The notes: generated by a model not told the origin, from the letters alone. A stretch of 64,000 bases of DNA from Macrocystis pyrifera (GCA_031763025.1 JASSKH010000002.1:20774168-20838167); one strand, 5' to 3'; shown: positions 23,230 through 35,627, counted from the stretch's first letter. A program made the numbers and translations.

Positions 23230-24480
23230 TATATTCCCTAGGTTTACGTAGGGTTTCTATCAATAGGAGCACCATTCAAGATCTCTCCCACTATACAAAA
23301 TGCCAAAAAAAAGTGGTGATTTTTTTGCCAGTTAACGGTACGATTGTTTCGAACCAGGAGATCAGGGTACAACAAACCTAAGTTAACTGACGTTTTCTGT
23401 CAAGGTAAACCGTTTTCTGGTAGAATTTCAATGTCTGCCCAAGTGATAAAAAAGGACAGAAAACGGTACACCAATGTATTTTTGCCAGTTTACGGTACAA
23501 AAAAATAAAACGAGGTAATCAAGATACACCAAACCCCAATTAAATAACTTTTTCTGTCATGGTATAACTTTTTCTGGTGAAATGTCAATGTTTGATGTAG
23601 CTTATAATGCACGAGCAAAAAGCGCGTTCATGAATACAAGCGCTTTCTCGTACGCGTATCCATACCAATAGTCAAGCGTGGCTTATATTTCTGAAGAAAT
23701 CTTGCGTTTTTTGTGCGTGCTTGCACTCAGAGCACAACCGCGAGCGAGACCGGCGCCGTCGCGGGTGTCAGCGGGTGCTGGCAGATAGAGGGGGGGTTGC
23801 AAGGAGCGCGGTCGGCATTTTTCGTGGCTAGGCGTCGCGCGTGCTTTGAGACACGAGGAAACTGGAATGGGCTCTGTCTGGCCTCCATCTGTGGGATTGT
23901 GGATACAATTGTATGGTCTGTAAGGGTCGTTCGGGATTGCAAAATGACATTGAAGCGATGCGTATTTTTGCAATGCGTATTTTTGCATCCAAGCTGAAGT
24001 TCACAGAGAGAGCTACGTAGTCTGAGCACCGACTTTGTCGAGCTAGCGAATGAGGGCCACGATGAGCACCGGACTCCACCCGAGGCGGGCGACGGGGCTC
24101 ACTGTGGCAGAGAGGGAGGAAAGCTTTACCTGGACCGAATCGGTGGTGAAGTGGTCGCGAGACGGGCGGGCGGCGTACGAGGCTGAGAGAGCTCTGCTGT
24201 TCGATTTTTTTCTTTTCGACTGGTGCAAAGTGTTCCAATCAGGCAGAATATTATTACGTGAGAGGGGACGGGATTTTTTTTCTCCCCGAAGTTTACGTTT
24301 CATTTTCATTGTTTTCGCGGTGCTGCTGTGCCTTGCTGTGATTCCTCTGTTGTACATACATCATACCCGGTATCAAAAGAAGGAAATAAGTACCCTACCT
24401 GGGAAATGTACGGACGTACGGCTTGCGGCGTTCGGGTTGTTTTCCTGAATGGATCATATGGAGCTCTTGGCTTCGCAAAT
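23230..24480 (+). repeat. Repeat family A, forward copy 3
   Basis: It begins TTCCCTAGGTTTACGTAGGG. It has two ACGGTACACCA-type tandem units, an 80-bp module with GTCAAGCGTGGCTTATATTT (about 23670), the GC-rich CGGGTGTCAGCGGGTGCTGG and the tail GCAGAATATTATTACG. It continues further right than copies 1 and 2, matching the reverse copies up to about 24440. Confidence 0.8.
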
Positions 24481-24639
24481 CGCCTCCTTACACCTAATTG
24501 TTTAGATCGCGTCTGTTGCGTCCTATTCTCGTTCATGAATACAAGCAAGCGCTTTCTCGTGCTCGTAATTATACGAATATTCAAGCCTAGCTTATATGTC
24601 TGAAGTAAAGTTGTACTGTATGTACCCAGCAGAAAAAAT
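24481..24639 (+). repeat. 80-bp module with TTATAT, extra copy
   Basis: CTCGTTCATGAATACAAGCA and CTAGCTTATATGTCTGAAG at 24520-24603 repeat the module seen inside family A copies and, alone, at about 62935-63005. Confidence 0.8.
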
Positions 24640-25460
24640 GTACATGGAAGCAGACAAAGGAAGACCAACGCACGTACTGCTTTACTAGCCTACTACATTA
24701 GACTACGGTTCGAGTTCGTACTTTCTACGTAGTTCTCTTTGTCGATACCTACAGTACAGTACGCCGATCTTTTCCCCCAAACCTATAACCTACTGCTTGC
24801 TGCCGTACTAGGCTACGAACTGTATCAAGTAGACTATAGCACAATTACGTACTTCTTACGTACTTTCTCGATACGCACATGACGACGATAACGGCCCACG
24901 AAGAACGATAGTCAACCTACCGTGCTTTCCGTCACCGTTGAGGTCGTGCCTGCGTTTGTTTCGTTGATTCAGGTTGTTGCACGGCGCGTCGAGGCCTTCG
25001 ATTTCTGCGCAGCTACGTTGATATTATCTGTTTTGTCTACAGATTTTTGTTTACAGGGTGCATGTACGTAACGATAATCGGCGAAAGTTCTCTTTGTATG
25101 CGTTGTGTCGTCTGCGGCGTCTTATTTGGTATGTACACGGCATGTCGAAGCCGTCGCCATCTGCGCGAATCGACTGTACTATTATGTTTTGGTTTTTTGT
25201 TTCCAATCGAAGTACCCATGAGACTCGCGAGGACTAAGTCATTTCAGCCCTTCGTACCCTTGAGACTCACGAGCGTCATTTTAGCACTGTGACGTACCCT
25301 TGGACTCGGTACTTCAAAATGACTGGTATTCGCTAGTCAACGAGTGAGTCCCGATGACTGGACAGTGGTACTCTGCCGACCTTTTTGTTTGCAGTTTGCA
25401 GTTCTCGTGTCGCTGCTGCAATTTTTCCCTCCTACCCAAAATGCGCCTGAAAGCAAATAT
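24640..25460 (+). repeat. Repeat family C, copy without protease
   Basis: From about 24950 it parallels 4380-5330 and 50880-51060: GCACGGCGCGTCGAGGCCTT, GCATGTACGTAACGATAATC, GACTCGGTACTTCAAAATGA and CCGATGACTGGACAGTGGTA. The upstream 24860-24900 resembles the flank of the protease copy at 3.3 kb, so this may be a deleted version of the same element. Confidence 0.75.
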
Positions 25461-25469
25461 TAAGGTCAC

Positions 25470-25735
25470 GGAGATGTACCGGTTACGACGAGGTACGACG
25501 ACGACGTCGTGCGTCTTCGTCCTCGTACGCCACCGGGCTCCCCTTCCCCGACTGTTGTGCCACGGCAACCTCGGGCGTGCATGATGTGCTGCTGCTGCTG
25601 CCGCTGGTCATCTGCTTCCCTGGTGCTACTGCTATATAGGTCATGCTACTGTTCTGTTCTGCTGCTAGTGCTGCTGCTTTGTCTGCGATGTGTTTTTGCT
25701 GTTGACCCCCGTGTGGGTATGATTATTGTGCAGAT
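25470..25735 (+). repeat. CTG-rich repeat module, copy 1
   Basis: A CCCCGACTGTTGTGCCACGG stretch with CCTCGGGCGTGCATGATG is followed by CTG/GCT runs. The same module occurs at about 27420-27640 and 27950-28360. Open frames are artefacts of the triplet repeat. Confidence 0.75.
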
Positions 25736-25739
25736 CAAC

Positions 25740-26400
25740 TCCTCTCGGTGATGTATCTCCGCATCTTAAAGCTGAACGACGGATCCACTGCTTCGGAAGC
25801 TGTACGAGTACCGTCTCGCATTTGACATTTATGTAGGGAATCTCGGCGGAGGTCTCGTGCCAGCGTAATTTTCGTATAATATGTACCTATTCCCTATGCT
25901 GATGCTGCTTGCTGCTGCTGAACTTGTTGCACCAACGTAATCGCCGGCGCTTTATACTGTAGATGGACTCGATCGACTGCTGCTCAACTATTTTTTTAGT
26001 ATCTATCTGTACAAGAAGTATACAGTACGGACGCCGAGCGTCTCGTACGTCGTAGTGTGTAGTGCTGCTTTCTGCTGTATAGAAACGAGTAATGCGTTGT
26101 TGGGCCGGATGGCGGATGGCAATGCTTGCTTTTCTCGTGTTTGTAGCGTTTTATTTCTCTTTGCTCAATTTGTTTTGGTTTTTTGCACCCCTTGGCAGTA
26201 CTGTCGCACTAACAGCCTCGAGTTGCACACCGGTAGGCCCTCAGCCATTACGGGCATGCGTGGAGCCGCAAGCGGGCGTCAGCCCGCCGCGGCGAAGCCC
26301 CCCTTGTATTTATGTACAATATTGTTGGCGGTGTGCTCTCAGCGCTCCTCGGTGTTTCTTGGACGTTTTTTTCGTTATGTTCGTGCTAGCGCGAGATGAG
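25740..26400 (+). repeat. Dispersed direct repeat, copy 1 (partner 28400-29000)
   Basis: Shared landmarks in order are GACGGATCCA, GGAAGCTGTACGAGTACCGT, GAGGTCTCGTGCCAGCGT, TCGATCGACTGCTG, ACGGGCATGCGTGGAGCCGC and a GC hairpin (here 26272-26287). Together with the CTG module on its left it forms a compound unit duplicated about 2.6 kb apart. Confidence 0.85.
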
Positions 26401-27310
26401 TTTACGTTACGGGACAAAAATACCTCATCGTGATCCCAAACTCCGACTGTATCAGTGGCGACCTCGGGTATGTTTAAGCCGTGCCCTGGCTGCCGGCCGG
26501 CCGGGTGTGCTGTGCTAGTTTTTCCAGAAAAAAATCAAGTATGTCAGCTACGAGTTGCATCAGTTGAGTGGTCGATACTTGATTTATCAGTCGCGCGGCC
26601 CAAGATTTTGCTTGACGGCCTACCTTCGCCCCGTCACGCCTACTTTTGGCCCTCCAGGCCCTCTTGTAAAATATATTAGTTTTTAAGAGTGGGAGGTTCT
26701 TGACAGCTGTCCGTCAAGGGGTAAATGTGCCGTCAATCGACATCTATGCTCGCTCGTGCCGGTAATTTTTTTCTGTTTTCGATGCCATCACCCGCATTGG
26801 ATCTTTTCTCGGCCAAAATGGCAGAGGCCGCGGCCTCCGCGGCTTTTGACATCTCATGGCGGCAAGAATGTGGGAAATTTGGGTTAGGGTGGCAGGTCTC
26901 ATGCCCCGCCGTTGCGGGTGCGTTGAGTGTAGGGCGTTGCAGAAACGAGTGTCCAACTACCGATTCGGACTATTTTACGTGTGAAAGCACGAGTTTTCCC
27001 AAAAAGTGTTGACACTCGTAGGCTACCATATACTCGCGCAATGAGCGTCGCGAGCCTCTTGGCTGCTGTGCACGCCGGCCGAACAGAATCCGTAAGGCAC
27101 ACAAGACGGGTCTTCGGTTTTTTGACCGAATCGGATAAGCTTACGCCGCGGGAGGAGCGGTATGGTAGTGGAGGTACAAACGGTGTCTACGATTTTGTTT
27201 TTTTTACACGCAGCAGGCAGTATCACATGCGTCGTGGAGTTTCGGTTGTGTTGTGAAGCAGTTTTTATTTTTTTATCATCCACGGCAAAAAAAAGGTATC
27301 AATGAGTACG
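26401..27310. other. Unannotated stretch
   Basis: The open frames at 26725-27012 and 26981-27256 (plus) have no motif that I recognise. A lone TTAGGG-like phrase at about 26884 is not a telomere. Confidence 0.35.
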
Positions 27311-28395
27311 CTTGCGGGTTACGACCACGTCGTGTTTCTTTACACCCTCATGCGACTCCCTTATTGGAGTAGGTCAGCCTGCAATGTATTTCGTTGCTGA
27401 CCCTCGAGGGTGTGATTATGCCTTTCCTCGCCGTACCCCACCGTGCTCTCCTGTCCGGACTGCTGTGCCGGGACGGCCTCGGGCGTGCCTGAGGCACTGC
27501 TTGCTTCTGCTGTTGCTGCTGCTGTTGCCACGTATCACCGCTGCTGTGCTCCTCTGTTGTTGCTGCTCACGCACCTCTTCTCGTGGAGTCGTCAACCTCT
27601 GCGTTCTGTTCTGTTGTTGAACCTCGAGGGTGTGGTTCTTTTCCTCATTCAATCTGATTTTTTCTTTTCAGCTTCTGAACAAGCCGTGGTCACAAGTGTC
27701 GCCCCTTTCCCCCGCGATAACTGCCTTTATTATTATCACGTAGAAGGCTCAGCATTCCTAACAGTCGTCGATTTTTCATTGAATTTTACCGACTCACGCT
27801 CTCGCGCTTTCGGCTCGTCAAGTTTTTACGCAAGCAAAAGTCCCTATGAGCACGAGCACGCACTCAGTGAGACTTGAACTTACATCTTGACTTTAGTGGG
27901 GACGAGATTCGCCTGCTCGTACTACAAAATAACTGCATCGGGGACCCCAATATACTTCCTCGTCGTGCCCCACCGTGCTCCCCTGCCTCGACTGCTGTGA
28001 CGTGGGCGGCCTCGGGCGTACGTGATGTTCCACTGCTGCTCCTGCTACTCCTGCTACTCCCGCTGCTCTGCTACTGCTCTGCTACTGCTCCGCTGCTGCT
28101 GCTATGTTGTTCTGCTGTTGCTGCTGCAGATGCTGCTGCTGCTCACGAAGTCCCCTTCACAGAGGTCGGCCTGAGATACATGATTATCCCTGTGTGCCAC
28201 TGGACTTCCCTGCCCCGACTGTTGTGCCAGGGGCAGCCTCGGGCGTGCATAATGCCTACTGCCGTTGCTCCTGCCGCTGTTCTGTCGCTGCTCTGGTGCT
28301 TCTTCATGTATGTGGTGCTGCTGTGCTGTTCTGCTGCTGCTGATGCTGCTATGTCTGCGATATGCTTTTGCTGCTGACCTCCGTGAGCATGGTTA
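27311..28395 (+). repeat. CTG-rich repeat modules, copies 2 and 3
   Basis: Two further copies of the CCCCACCGTGCTCCCCTG plus CTCGGGCGTG module lie at 27420-27640 and 27950-28130, with a third partial at 28205-28360. All are followed by CTGCTG runs. The stretch between them (27650-27930) has nothing recognisable. Confidence 0.7.
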
Positions 28396-29005
28396 ATATG
28401 CAAGTCAACCCTTCTCGATGATGTACCTCTGCATCTTGAAGCTGAAAGACGGATCCATCTACTCCGGAAGCTGTACGAGTACCGTCTCGCAATTGCCACT
28501 TACATGGCGTTTCGGCGGAGGTCTCGTGCCAGCGTGGTTTTCGTATGATACGTACTTGTTCGCTATGCTGCTGCTTGCGGCTGCTTGCTGCTGCTGAGCT
28601 CCACCAACGTAATCGCCCGCGCTTCGGACTGTCGATTAACTCGATCGACTGCTGATTAACTGTGTTGTGTTTGTCTGTGTACGAAGTATACAAGCGTCTC
28701 GTACGTAGCACTCTGTAGTGCCGCTTGCAGCTGTCACGAACGAGTAAATGCATTGTTGTGTCGGATGTCGGGCAATGCTTGTTTTTCTTTTGTTCGCAGC
28801 AGTTTCTTTCTCTGTACTCTATTGATAATTTGTTTCTTTTGATGCACCCTTTGGAGGCACGGTCGCACTACCAGCCTCGAGTTGCGTACCGGCACGCCCT
28901 CAACCGTTACGGGCATGCGTGGAGCCGCAGGCGGGCGTCGGCCCGCCGCGGCGAAGCCCTACTCGGATATATATTTGTCCCCGGGCACGAAACGCCCCCG
29001 AATTC
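28396..29005 (+). repeat. Dispersed direct repeat, copy 2
   Basis: This is the partner of 25740-26400, with the same order of landmarks and a better preserved hairpin at 28930-28947 (GGCGGGC, loop GTCG, GCCCGCC). Confidence 0.85.
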
Positions 29006-29516
29006 ATCAAAATGTTCACACAATTGTTCACTATCGCGATGGGCTGCTCCGATTTACAAAAAAGCATAACACGTTCCCTTTGTTGATGCGGTCATGTGGA
29101 TATGTTTAATGTGGAGCAAGTCGTCGTATTAACTACTCTTTTGTCCTCATGGCCTCCAGTGTTGCCTCCTACTTTTCATCCAAAGCGCAATAGACGGCGT
29201 GCGGTCTGGTGCATGGCTCATGGCGTGACAGTTTTTCAACGCTTGTTTCGTTGCAATCGAAAGGAAATGAGAGGATGCGTCGCCCAAGCGTTTCTTCCTC
29301 GGGCGGTAGTTTGTAAGTCTGACAAATACTAATCCCATTGATAGCTGCAGCGCACAGGCGGTGGTCCGAAAACGCCGTTGACCCTGTTTTGTCACCCCCG
29401 GCCCACCCCCCCACTCCCCCCCCCCCCCGCTCCCGCGTGCCGTCATTTTGCCTTTGTTTTGGTGCCCATCGAACGTTCTACGCCCACGTTTCCCTGTGCG
29501 GTTGCTCCTATAATAG
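29006..29516. other. Upstream flank or intron of the LeuC gene
   Basis: No preceding LeuC exon was recognised. A C-rich tract (about 29400-29435) and the pyrimidine-rich GTTGCTCCTATAATAG immediately precede the first exon and fit an intron end. Confidence 0.5.
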
Positions 29517-29711
29517 GCAAGATACTACTCCAAGCAGAGCTACAATCTCGGCAACCTTGAGCCTGTTGTGGCTAAACCTCATTCGCCGGACAATAAGGCC
29601 TTGGCCAAGGACTGCCGTGATACCAAGATTGATCGCGTCTATATCGGCTCTTGCACTGGAGGAAAGACGGAGGATTTTGCGGCTGCAGCCCGTATTTTGC
29701 AAAACGAGAAG
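29517..29711 (+). CDS. leuC: Isopropylmalate dehydratase large subunit (LeuC), internal exon 1 seen
   Basis: In leucine biosynthesis this aconitase-family enzyme isomerises 2-isopropylmalate to 3-isopropylmalate using a [4Fe-4S] cluster; in plants and algae it is usually plastid-located. The 65 codons start after TATAATAG. They read YYSKQSYNLGNLEPVVAKPH, then SPDNKALAKDCRDTKIDRVY, then IGSCTGGKTEDF, closely matching the part of LeuC before and around the first cluster cysteine (Cys codon 29652-29654). The exon must end after AAG at 29711, because the next conserved residues (VRVPTF) resume in frame at 35628. The intron then starts GCAGGT, a GC-type donor. There is no stop or frameshift. The N-terminal two thirds of the enzyme must be encoded further upstream and were not found. 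Confidence 0.9.
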
Positions 29712-32649
29712 GCAGGTTGTCCGTACTTGTACCCTGAAGCTAAATTTTACAGATAATACCCGATACCCGAGGAGGTGGTACTAACATTTTTGTCTACAAA
29801 CCGTGCGCGGAAGCCGATTTGAGAGTACCCCGTTCGCCCAACGAATTGTGTTTACTCTGATAAAGGTGTTAGACGTGAACCATATGCATATAACGGCCGT
29901 GTAGGTTTACTGTGCCATATTTTGAAGAAATCGCCCAGATTGAGAGTACCTCGTTCGCCCAACGAATTATTTTTACTTGATGAAGGTGTTCGATGGACAT
30001 GAACCAAATGCACATAACCGGGGTGTAGGTTTACTGTGTCATGTTTTGAACTTCGTCGGGTTGCGTGGTACACCAGCTGCGTTGCATTGGGTACTTTTCC
30101 TTCACACGTTTCCCACACATGGAACATCTTAAGGCGTGTTGCCTTTTCTTCTAGGCGCTGCCAACCAGACCACTCTTCATCTCGTCTGCAGGATATATTG
30201 TCAACAAAATCCTCGTCATCTGTTCTTTTATTACGGTGTGAAATGTGTTTTATTAAAGTTGCTTCCAGAATCAGCACACCCTGGACAATAGACTCAACAA
30301 TAGTGTATTGCTTGGCAATGGACGAGGGGGAAAATATATCGATGTCCATTGTAGGCTATAATACAAGACTATCGACCGTATCTATCGATAGGTATGGTCG
30401 ACGATAATAGGTTTGGAAACTTGGCAGCACTACTGTAGTGTACCGTGGTAACGAAAGACTGGAGATACTGTCAATGGATAGATGTTGCCCACCACAACAG
30501 ATTCGCAAATGTGTCCATCGATGGCCTTTGCTGGCCGCAATAAATTGCGCAAGCTATCCATCGATGTATATTGTCCACCACCACAGGTTGTGTATGGTGT
30601 CCACAATAGGCTGTGTCCGGTGTCCATTGATGGCCATTGCTGGCCGCAAAAGATTGCGGACAATAGATTGCGGATGACCTCAGCTGAGATCGAAAGGGCG
30701 AACGGACTGAAAACATATTGCACCTGTAGCGCCAGCTTCTGCTCTTTTCTGCCCTGCGGCTTGATGGGTTTTGACGCTCTCTTGCTCTCGTACGAAAGTG
30801 GAGACACTGGCCATTGATACTCACCATTGCACGACATGAATATGGGATGACGAACTTATATTTTTTTGGAAACACACCCCAACAGACTATTGTGGGTGGC
30901 GATGGCTAGCACACAATTGTGCATCTGTTGTTGGCAACAGCTATCGATAGACAATATTATTGGCCCATTGTTTTACCTACTGTGACGGCCATTGACGGAT
31001 AGCTTGCACATCTATTGCGGTCGGCAGTGGTTATATCGATGGACACCACACCCTAGACAATAGACAATGCCCCCTGCAATAGCAAATAGAATATGGTGCA
31101 ATGGACGGGTCTATTGTCCTCGGCAAAATCTATCGATTGGCACTTTCCTCGATCCATTGTCGTCGATAATGTCTACCGATAGGTTAAGTCCCCAACATAT
31201 TGCTCAGGCAGGAGTGTGCTGAAGTACCTGGGTTGGAAGCTTTTGTCACCCACAAGGGCTATCGACGGATAGCTTGCAGAATCTATTGCGGTCTACAGTG
31301 GTTATCAATGAACACGTTTCTCAATCTATTGTGGCCGGCAATGGCTATCGATAGATGCATTTCTTAATCTATTGTGACCGGCAATGTCTATCGATAGATA
31401 TGTTTCTGAATCTTGTGCGACCAGCAGTGGCTATCGATAGATACATTTCCTAATCTGTTGTGGCCGGCAATCGCTATCGATGGACACCGTTGAGAATTTG
31501 TTGTGGGGGACAATGTCTATCGATGGATTCCATCACCCGCCTATTTCCACACCTACAATGTACTCTGATTTATTATGCAATGCAATATTTTGTGCCGCAG
31601 CAATGTCACCTTTTCATCTTGTGATCACCACCAGTATGGAATGAGTGCACGGTGTTGTATCGTGATGAGCAGCAATGTGGGTGCATGGCATAGCGTCCAG
31701 GAGAGCTGCAACGTTGTGTCTCAACGAGGCAGTGGGCATCATGGGGGTAAAGCGTGTTGCGTTGTCGGCCGTGTCGTTTACACTTTGTACGTATAAGAGA
31801 TAAATCATTGCCGTCAAACAATGACCCCTACAACATGCTTGTCAACGGCCATTGTCGACCACAATAGATTGCCCACGCTGTTTATCGATAGACATTGCGA
31901 ACCGCAATAGATTTTGATATTTTGGGCAATGTGCCGTTAGCATCATGGGATAGATGAGGTGAGGTGTGCTTACACCCTGGACAAAAGAATGGAAGTAGAA
32001 CATTGCCGCTACAGTAGCTCCGAAAAAAGTGTATCAATAGATATTGTTAACGACAATTGATTGGCAACTCTGGCTAACGAGAGACATTGCGAGCCACAAT
32101 AGACTGGCAACACTGTCCATCGATAGACACTGTTAATCACAATCGACGGTCAAGGCTGTCTGTCGACAGATGTTAACGGCAATAGTCTGGCAACGCTGTC
32201 TATCGATAGATATTGTCAGAAGACAATATATTTTCGGCAATGGACACGGTATGCCATTGCCCTAACAATGAAATCACAAGGTTGTCCATAGATGGCCATT
32301 GTCCTGAACAATAGATGTTGGGAAAGCAACCGCGATAGATGTTTCTTGAACAAAAGACCAAAAACGTTTGCCTATCGATGGCTATTGTCGCGTACAATAT
32401 ACACCGAATTAAAAATATAAAATAAAAATATGACCGATTGTATCCATCAATAGCCATCTTCACCCACAATGGACTGTTGGGCGTGTGTTCGCGGTAGATT
32501 ATTGTCTAAACCTTTTGTTACCGTGAAATGATGTATGTCGATGGCCTTTCTTGACGACCGCCGAAGCTTCTATTGCCTCCAACAATCGGTGCGCGATGGT
32601 GTCCAACAATAGCCATCGCCACCCACAAAAGATTGTTCGCCGGGCTCCG

Positions 32650-33135
32650 AAAAATATGAATCTGACTTACTTTATTTCAGTATGGGACAAAAAACTCGAG
32701 TTGAGAAACGGTAGGCTGAGGACTTTCTTGTAAAGTTGGCCTGCATCTGAAAAAATAAGTCTGACTTACTTGAGAACAGTGTGGGACAAGAAAGCTCGAG
32801 TTAAGAAATGGAAAGCTGAGGGTTTTCTTGTAATAAATCTGACCACATGTTTTCAATATAGAACAAAAAAGCTCGAGGTAAGAAACGGAAAGGTGATAAT
32901 TTTCTTGTCAAAGTGGTCTTATTTTTATATCCATTTTATTTTTGAGAGTACAGTTAATATAAGACAACCCGACGTTAATAAATCGAATATATTTTCGAGC
33001 GAAGAGAAAAATCGAATATAAAGATGACCAGCATTGAACAAAATAGCTTTTATTGATTTCGTTTCAGTATGGGACAAAAAACCTCAAGAGGAAAACGGAA
33101 AGCTGAGAGTTTTCGGCATAAGGTGGTTTTAGTTT
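32650..33135 (+). repeat. Tandem repeat, about 90-bp unit, four degenerate copies
   Basis: Units contain AGTATGGGACAAAAAACTCG, then AAACGG-AG-CTGAG and TTTTCTTGT. They start at about 32680, 32780, 32862 and 33068. The array lies inside the LeuC intron between two TATCGATA blocks. Confidence 0.8.
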
Positions 33136-34803
33136 TTTCTCCACGTTCTATTCAAAGTGGAGTTAATATAGGACAAAGTAAGGGTGTTACATCGAATCTA
33201 TTTCCGAAATTACCAGCGCACACAAGTTGACGACAGTTACCAATATCCTGGTGCGCGAGTTCCCAGCGACATCTATATAATGCCTTCTCCAAATGAGTGT
33301 GAGAGCGTATGGTCTCCACAACATGAGGAGGTCGGTTCACATGACCACACGCAGAACATGAACACACCTGGTACACATTTGGGAGCTTTTCCCGAAGATA
33401 AAATATAATTTTCATTGGAAAGGCAGTAACCATCGCAGTCCACAATTAATTATTGGACGCGCTTTGTAAACAGACTATTGCCTCGCGTATGTCGTGGGAT
33501 GAGTGCAAGATATCCTCGAGATGGCTTACGATGGATAGCTTGTACAATCTATCGTGGCCAGCAATGGCATTCGATAGACATCTCGCACAATCTATAGTGG
33601 CCATCGATCGACATCTCGCACAATCTTTTGTGGCCTGCAATGGCCATCGATGGACGCGGTTCACCATCTATTGTGTTCAAAGATGTCTATCGATCGACAG
33701 TATCACCAGTCTTTTGTCGCCGACAATATCTATCGATAGATACTTTCCACAATCTGTTTTCGCCAACTTTCCACAATCTGTTTTCGCCAACAATATACGT
33801 CGATAGATTCCCCCTCTCGTCTATTGTCGGAGCAAAAGACTATTGTTGTGTCCATTGTTCAGAGTGTGCAACCTCACACAACCTACGGTGACCGGCATTG
33901 ACCATCGATGGACACAGTACCGACCCAAATGATATGGACAATATCTGTCGATAGAATGTGTTGCTAGTATTTTATGGTCGACTGCGGTTATTTACACGCA
34001 CGGTTTTGGGACTATTGTGGGGTCAGTGTTATTTTTTTTCTCATGATTGTATCTGTCCATTATCCATGCTTCCAAAGTATACTTTTACCCAAAATATATG
34101 TCGATCGACAATGTTGCTGGTATTTTGTAGCAGGTAGCCGGCAATAGTCATTGACAGGTGGTGTGACGCGTCACCTATATATTTTTGGAAAACGAATTCA
34201 GATTCACAGTTGTCTCTTTGTTTCCATTCCTCTCCCCGCTGTCCTTATTCTCCTCTCCTTCCTGTTGCTTTGTCCGTGCAGCAATCTGTCCTTTGTGGGT
34301 ACATATACTTTTCTGGTACGTCGCAGCCTTTCTGATCTCCATGCACCATTTGTAATATACCTTTCATTTCAGATTTTTTCATATTTTTGTCCCTATTTTC
34401 TGGTCTTGCTTGTGTTGTGTTAGCTCGTACCCGGCACGCTGGCATTTCACTTGCTTCACCCATGGCTTTGCGATTGTTTTTGCTTTTGTTTTTCGCTGTC
34501 TCCGTCTTGTCATCACAGAACAGTATCTATGCCTCGGATATAGAATCAGGACGGACACTGGGTGTACTGATGAAGCTGGGTAGAAAGAATGATTTAATGG
34601 GAAGACAACACACAGCATAATGGGCACACACAAATCGGAATGTCATACTAAACCATACGTACCAGGTATACGAAGTAATATGTTGGATGACGTGATCACA
34701 ATACTGTATATTAATATATCATGCCCTCATTTCTCGATCACGACATAGCACACTCATTGCTGCAATTATCACAGTCTATAGTTTAATATTTACCTGATAG
34801 ATA

Positions 34804-34948
34804 AAATTGCTGTCTCACAAATTGCTTGTCTCACAACATATATTTAATTTAAGCTGTCTCACAAATTGCTGTCTCACAACATATATTTAAATTGCTGTCT
34901 CACAAATTGCTGTCTCACAAATTGCTGTCTCACAACATATGTTTAATT
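34804..34948 (+). repeat. 17-bp tandem repeat
   Basis: AATTGCTGTCTCACAA is repeated seven times, in part directly and in part separated by CATATATTTA. Confidence 0.95.
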
Positions 34949-35627
34949 GCAGTTTTTTTGTAACAGTGTACATTGTATGTGTTTAGCAATAGACTAGTGG
35001 TACTCATAGCCGATCACGATATAGCACACGCTCATTGCTGCAAGTATCACATTCCTTAACACAATAGATGAAATTGCTGTCGCACAACGTACATTTAACT
35101 ATTTGTTATTGGTCCACGTTGTATACATGTGAGCAATAGACTGGCGATACTTGTCGATCGATAGACATTGTCCGCCACAATAAATGTGCATCGCGTCCAT
35201 CTATGGCCGTTTCCGGTCACCAGAGATTGTGTAAGGTGTCTCGCGCTAGCCGTTGTCGACCGCAAAATGTTTGCTTGCTTTCCATCTATGGCCGCTGCCG
35301 GTGGCAATAGCCTTCACCGAGGGACTGCCGAAGATTGCTGCCAAACAAAATATAGGGAAAATGAAGTAATCGATACCCTGGTATATTTTACCGGCGACAC
35401 TACTGAAGGTTGAGAAACGTGTCATTCGACACCCTGCAATAGACTCGTCAGTCGCACCATATTATATTGCTATTACAGTTTCCATTGCCTTTTGTCCAGG
35501 GTGTGAAGTACTACTATAGCTTGCGCATGACGATAGGCGAGATGTCCACGTTTTTTTTTTATCAATTTGGGTGTAATGTCAACGAAACATTGTTGACATC
35601 GTTTCTTCATCTCCTGAATCTGGGCAG

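Larger units (their letters stand above)
30460..35350. repeat. TATCGATA-centred degenerate repeat in alternating-orientation blocks
   Basis: The unit in one orientation reads about AATCTATTGTGG-CGGCAATGGC followed by TATCGATAGACA. The other orientation is its reverse complement (TGTCTATCGATAG, CATTG, CCACAATAGATT). By eye the blocks are: reverse 30.46-30.69, forward 31.0-31.56, reverse 31.83-32.65, forward 33.5-34.17 and reverse 35.1-35.35 kb. Spacing between units is irregular, often about 50-70 bp. Apart from short isolated units near 30.35 kb it is confined to the LeuC intron. Block limits are approximate. Confidence 0.8.
29712..35627 (+). other. LeuC intron of about 5.9 kb, GC-AG boundaries
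   Basis: The boundaries are set by protein continuity, from LQNEK to VRVPTFLVPATQK. The donor is AAG|GCAGGT and the acceptor CTGGGCAG. It is filled mostly by the TATCGATA repeat blocks, a tandem array at 32.65-33.13 kb, a 17-bp repeat at 34.8 kb and unrecognised sequence. Open frames inside it have no known motif. Confidence 0.75.

Noticed and set aside
26878-26895. GGGTTAGGGTGG resembling a telomere repeat
   Set aside because: A single occurrence, not an array.
34151-34463. Hydrophobic plus frame and overlapping minus frame inside the LeuC intron
   Set aside because: The pyrimidine-rich sequence gives Leu/Ser-rich frames. No conserved motif, and it lies inside a well-bounded intron.
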